From JACQHC01 sp035559715 (GTDB lineage: Bacteria; Gemmatimonadota; Gemmatimonadetes; Gemmatimonadales; GWC2-71-9): a DNA stretch of 7,015 bases. The notes under the pieces are model-generated. The model was not told the DNA's origin. It ran no database searches and saw nothing but the letters and a program-made list of their open reading frames with translations. The stretch is taken from assembly GCA_035559715.1 (NCBI GenBank), contig DATMAW010000054.1, forward strand, positions 1-7,015, in the 5' to 3' direction. Position numbers and translations under genes: made by a program. Position 1 is the stretch's first letter; every line of letters starts with the position of its first letter. Below, piece after piece: positions 5,343-7,015 of the stretch.

Positions 5343-5900
5343 ATGGCCGCTCGCCTGCTCCAGGGTCGCCTCACGGTGGAGGACTACTACCGTCTGGCGG
5401 AACTCGGCATCCTCGGCGAGGACGATCGGGTGGAGCTGCTCGACGGGCAGATCGTCGAGATGACGCCCATCGGCCCTCGCCACGTGCATTGCGTGAACTG
5501 GTTGAATACGGCGCTGGTCCGTCTCGCGGGCGATCGCGCCACCGTGAGCCCCCAGAACCCGGTGATCATCTCGAAGCGCGGGGTGCCCCAGCCCGATCTC
5601 GTCCTGCTCAAGCCGCGGCCGCGCCGGGACGCGCCTCTCCCCACGGTGCAGGACGTCCTGCTTGTGATCGAGGTGTCGGATACCACGGTGGGGTACGACC
5701 GGGACATCAAGGTCCCCCTCTACGCCCGCGCCCGGATCCCCGAAGTGTGGCTGGTTGACCTGCCGGATGACTGCATCAGAGCCTACCGAACGCCCATCGG
5801 GGACGAGTACGCCGACGTGCGGGTGCTCCGGCGCGGCGACACGCTGAGCCCGAGCCTGCTCGACGGCGTGACCCTGAGCGTGGACGACATCCTCGGTTAA
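5343..5900 (+). CDS. Uma2-family (DUF820) PD-(D/E)XK nuclease-fold protein, copy 2
   Basis: A 185-residue paralogue of the protein at 4217. N-terminal 'MAARLLQGRLTVEDYYRLAELGILGEDDRVELLDGQ' features are nearly those of copy 1. Glu31, Asp85 ('PQPDLVLL'), Glu110 ('LLVIEVSDTT') and Lys123 are all present, followed by 'IPEVWLVDL'. After residue ~45 the two copies diverge to about half identity, so this is an old duplication rather than a recent copy, or the 5' part has been homogenised. A 42-bp stretch over 'EDDRVELLDGQIV' (5417-5458) is identical in DNA to copy 1 (4291-4332). The stop is 17 bases before the next retropepsin-like gene, tighter than in copy 1. Likely a nucleic acid enzyme; substrate unknown. 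Confidence 0.88.
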   Translation: MAARLLQGRLTVEDYYRLAELGILGEDDRVELLDGQIVEMTPIGPRHVHCVNWLNTALVRLAGDRATVSPQNPVIISKRGVPQPDLVLLKPRPRRDAPLPTVQDVLLVIEVSDTTVGYDRDIKVPLYARARIPEVWLVDLPDDCIRAYRTPIGDEYADVRVLRRGDTLSPSLLDGVTLSVDDILG

Positions 5901-5909
5901 TCCGATATC
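5881..5909 (+). promoter_or_regulatory. Possible internal promoter before retropepsin copy 2
   Basis: TGGACG (5881-5886, 4 of 6 to TTGACA), a 17-base spacer and GATATC (5904-5909) lie at the very end of the Uma2 gene, eight bases before ATG 5918. The CCGATAT word resembles the one before both Uma2 genes. No ribosome site precedes 5918, so a leaderless start is possible. Weak evidence. Confidence 0.22.
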
Positions 5910-5917
5910 TTGTGGCC

Positions 5918-6286
5918 ATGGGGAGTCTCTACGTACCGATCCAAGTGGGCCACCTGGCCGGCGGCGCGCTGGAGCCGCTCGAAGCGCTGGTGGACAGCGA
6001 TGCGACGTTTACATCGGTACCACGCGATTCCCTGCGAAGACTTGGCGTCCAGGCAGACGAGCAGTGGCCGTTCGTTCTCGCCGACGGCCGCGAGGTCACC
6101 TGCGACATCGCCTGGATACGGATCCGCGTCGCCGGGCGACTGCAACCAACCATCGTCGTGTTCGGAGAACCCGGCACGGATCCCCTCCTGGGTGTCGTGA
6201 CGCTGGAGGAGTTCCGGCTCTCGGTGGACCCCGTGAATCGTCGCCTGGTGCCCGTGCCCGCCCTCCTCAAGCGCCTGGCCGCTTGA
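5918..6286 (+). CDS. Retropepsin-like protein with altered catalytic motif, module copy 2
   Basis: A 122-residue paralogue of the protein at 4857, roughly 55% identical by hand alignment with no gaps. Framework motifs are kept: 'FVLADGREVTCDIAWIRIRV', 'VVFGEPGTDPLLGVVTLE', 'SVDPVNRRLVPVPALLKRLAA'. The catalytic motif reads Asp26-Ser27-Asp28 ('VDSDATFTSVP') where family members have Asp-Thr/Ser-Gly; the Gly is replaced by Asp (codon GAT at 5999-6001, one base from GGT). That Gly is essentially invariant in active aspartic proteases, so this copy is probably inactive or works only as a partner subunit. ATG 5918 is chosen over GTG 5912 because it aligns with 'MG' of copy 1. It is 17 bases after the Uma2 stop, likely co-transcribed. 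Confidence 0.82.
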   Translation: MGSLYVPIQVGHLAGGALEPLEALVDSDATFTSVPRDSLRRLGVQADEQWPFVLADGREVTCDIAWIRIRVAGRLQPTIVVFGEPGTDPLLGVVTLEEFRLSVDPVNRRLVPVPALLKRLAA

Positions 6287-6316
6287 ACGATGCTGGAGCC
6301 GCGACGCCTGGCGGCG

Positions 6317-6431
6317 GGCGGATGCAATCATCGGAGCGATTCCGTGGTGACGCACGGCGACCGAACGGATGCGCTCGCCGGGATGCCGGGGCGACGTATG
6401 GCGACCGGGCATCGCGCAGGTGAGTGCATCC
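6317..6431. repeat. REP-like palindromic element, right copy
   Basis: Shares with 4083-4175, in the same orientation, the blocks GGCGGATGC (6317 on), ACGCA, GCGACCG, and CGGATGCGCTCGCCG. GGATGCGCTCGCC (6367-6379) can pair with GGTGAGTGCATCC (6419-6431) at 11 of 13 positions. It lies between the convergent retropepsin and rarA genes, a typical place for REP-type elements, and with the left copy it brackets the Uma2-retropepsin module. Confidence 0.6.
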
Positions 6432-6492
6432 GGCCGGTTCGCCACGCCATCAGCGGCCGGGCATCGCGCAGGCCAGCGAATCCGGCCGAGTT
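6405..6492. repeat. Imperfect tandem repeat, 52-bp period
   Basis: CCGGGCATCGCGCAGG occurs at 6405-6420 and again, unchanged, at 6457-6472. Similarity continues for ~20 bases beyond each (both reach ATCCGGCCG). It overlaps the right REP-like element and runs up to the end of rarA. Non-coding in both directions as far as I can see. Confidence 0.7.
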
Positions 6493-6501
6493 GCCGGCGA
6501 C

Positions 6502-7015
6502 TCACGCCTTATCCGTCGCGGCCTTTCGCTTGACCCCCTCCCACCACTCCAACCGCTCCCGCACCGTCTTCTCGTACCCCCGCTCGCTCGGCTCGTACCA
6601 CTTTGCGCCGCGCAACACCTCGGGCAGATACTCCTGCCCCGCCGCCAGCGCCTCCGGCTCCGCGTGATCGTAGCGATACCCTGCCCCGTAGCCCAGCCCC
6701 TTCATGAGCGGCGTGGGCGCGTTGCGAATGTGGAGCGGCACGGCCTCGGCGGGATGATCCCGCGCCGCCTGCATCGCCTGCGACCACGCCTCGTACACCC
6801 GATTGGACTTGGGCGCGGTGGCGAGATAGACCACCGCTTCCGCGATCGCCAGCTCGCCTTCAGGCGATCCCAGGAAGTGGTAGGCGTCTTTCGCGGCCAG
6901 CGCCACGGACAGCGCACGAGGATCGGCCAGCCCGACGTCTTCTGACGCCATGCGAACCACGCGCCGCGCCACGTACAGCGGGTCCTCGCCACCCACGATC
7001 ATCCGCGCGAGCCAG
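6502..7015 (-). CDS. rarA: Replication-associated recombination protein A, C-terminal part (5' end beyond right edge)
   Basis: The last ~170 residues of RarA/MgsA, a AAA+ ATPase acting at stalled replication forks. The visible part starts within 'WLARMIVGGEDPLYVARRVV' and continues with 'ASEDVGLADPRAL', 'AEAVVYLATAPKSN', 'HIRNAPTPLMKGLGYG', 'YRYDHAEPEA', 'AAGQEYLPEVL' and the end 'PSERGYEKTVRERLEWW'. These match the E. coli RarA C-terminal tetramerisation region closely (for example 'IVYLACAPKSN' and 'HLRNAPTKLMKEMGYG'). The ATPase motifs lie outside the window. The stop is at 6502-6504. The gene is convergent with the retropepsin at 5918, the gap being filled by repeats; it looks like an ordinary chromosomal gene flanking the accessory module. 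Confidence 0.95.
   Translation of the reverse strand, partial: WLARMIVGGEDPLYVARRVVRMASEDVGLADPRALSVALAAKDAYHFLGSPEGELAIAEAVVYLATAPKSNRVYEAWSQAMQAARDHPAEAVPLHIRNAPTPLMKGLGYGAGYRYDHAEPEALAAGQEYLPEVLRGAKWYEPSERGYEKTVRERLEWWEGVKRKAATDKA

Overview
The window is GC-rich and reads as a soil or freshwater environmental bacterium. Family content points weakly to Gemmatimonadota or a similar phylum: a lipoprotein-type PQQ sugar dehydrogenase with an Ig-like (Big_2-type) domain, a NagB-like gene remnant, and several small accessory genes. This taxonomic reading is inference; no marker gene here settles it.

Layout. On the minus strand, 1-1175 is the N-terminal part of a secreted sugar dehydrogenase-like lipoprotein that runs off the left edge. 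Just upstream of it, 1187-1533 (minus) is a broken gene that keeps the first ~85 residues of a glucosamine-6-phosphate deaminase (NagB) and then loses frame. A divergent intergenic region (1534-1708) carries a good -35/-10 pair for that remnant. The plus strand then holds a solo retropepsin-like aspartic protease (1709-2140), a tandem pair of small coiled-coil plus membrane-anchor proteins (2337-2567 and 2579-2851), and lhgO, an FAD-dependent L-2-hydroxyglutarate oxidase (2876-4063). After a palindromic intergenic repeat comes a twice-repeated two-gene module: Uma2-family nuclease-fold protein, retropepsin-like protein, Uma2, retropepsin-like protein (4217-6286). A second copy of the palindromic repeat follows. 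The C-terminal part of rarA (replication-associated recombination ATPase) lies convergent at the right edge (minus, 6502-7015).

How it fits together. lhgO and rarA look like ordinary chromosomal genes. Everything between and around them shows local duplication and decay: a truncated nagB, coiled-coil genes duplicated with whole-heptad insertions, and the duplicated Uma2-retropepsin module. Both Uma2 genes share a 41-bp identical upstream segment. It holds a TTGACT/GATATT promoter-like pair with a perfect hairpin in the spacer, and the start codon is 6 bases after the -10, which suggests leaderless transcripts. One retropepsin copy keeps Asp-Thr-Gly; the other has Asp-Ser-Asp, so it is probably not a working protease. 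The Uma2-retropepsin pairing is the best candidate here for an undescribed two-component system, but its function cannot be read from this sequence alone.
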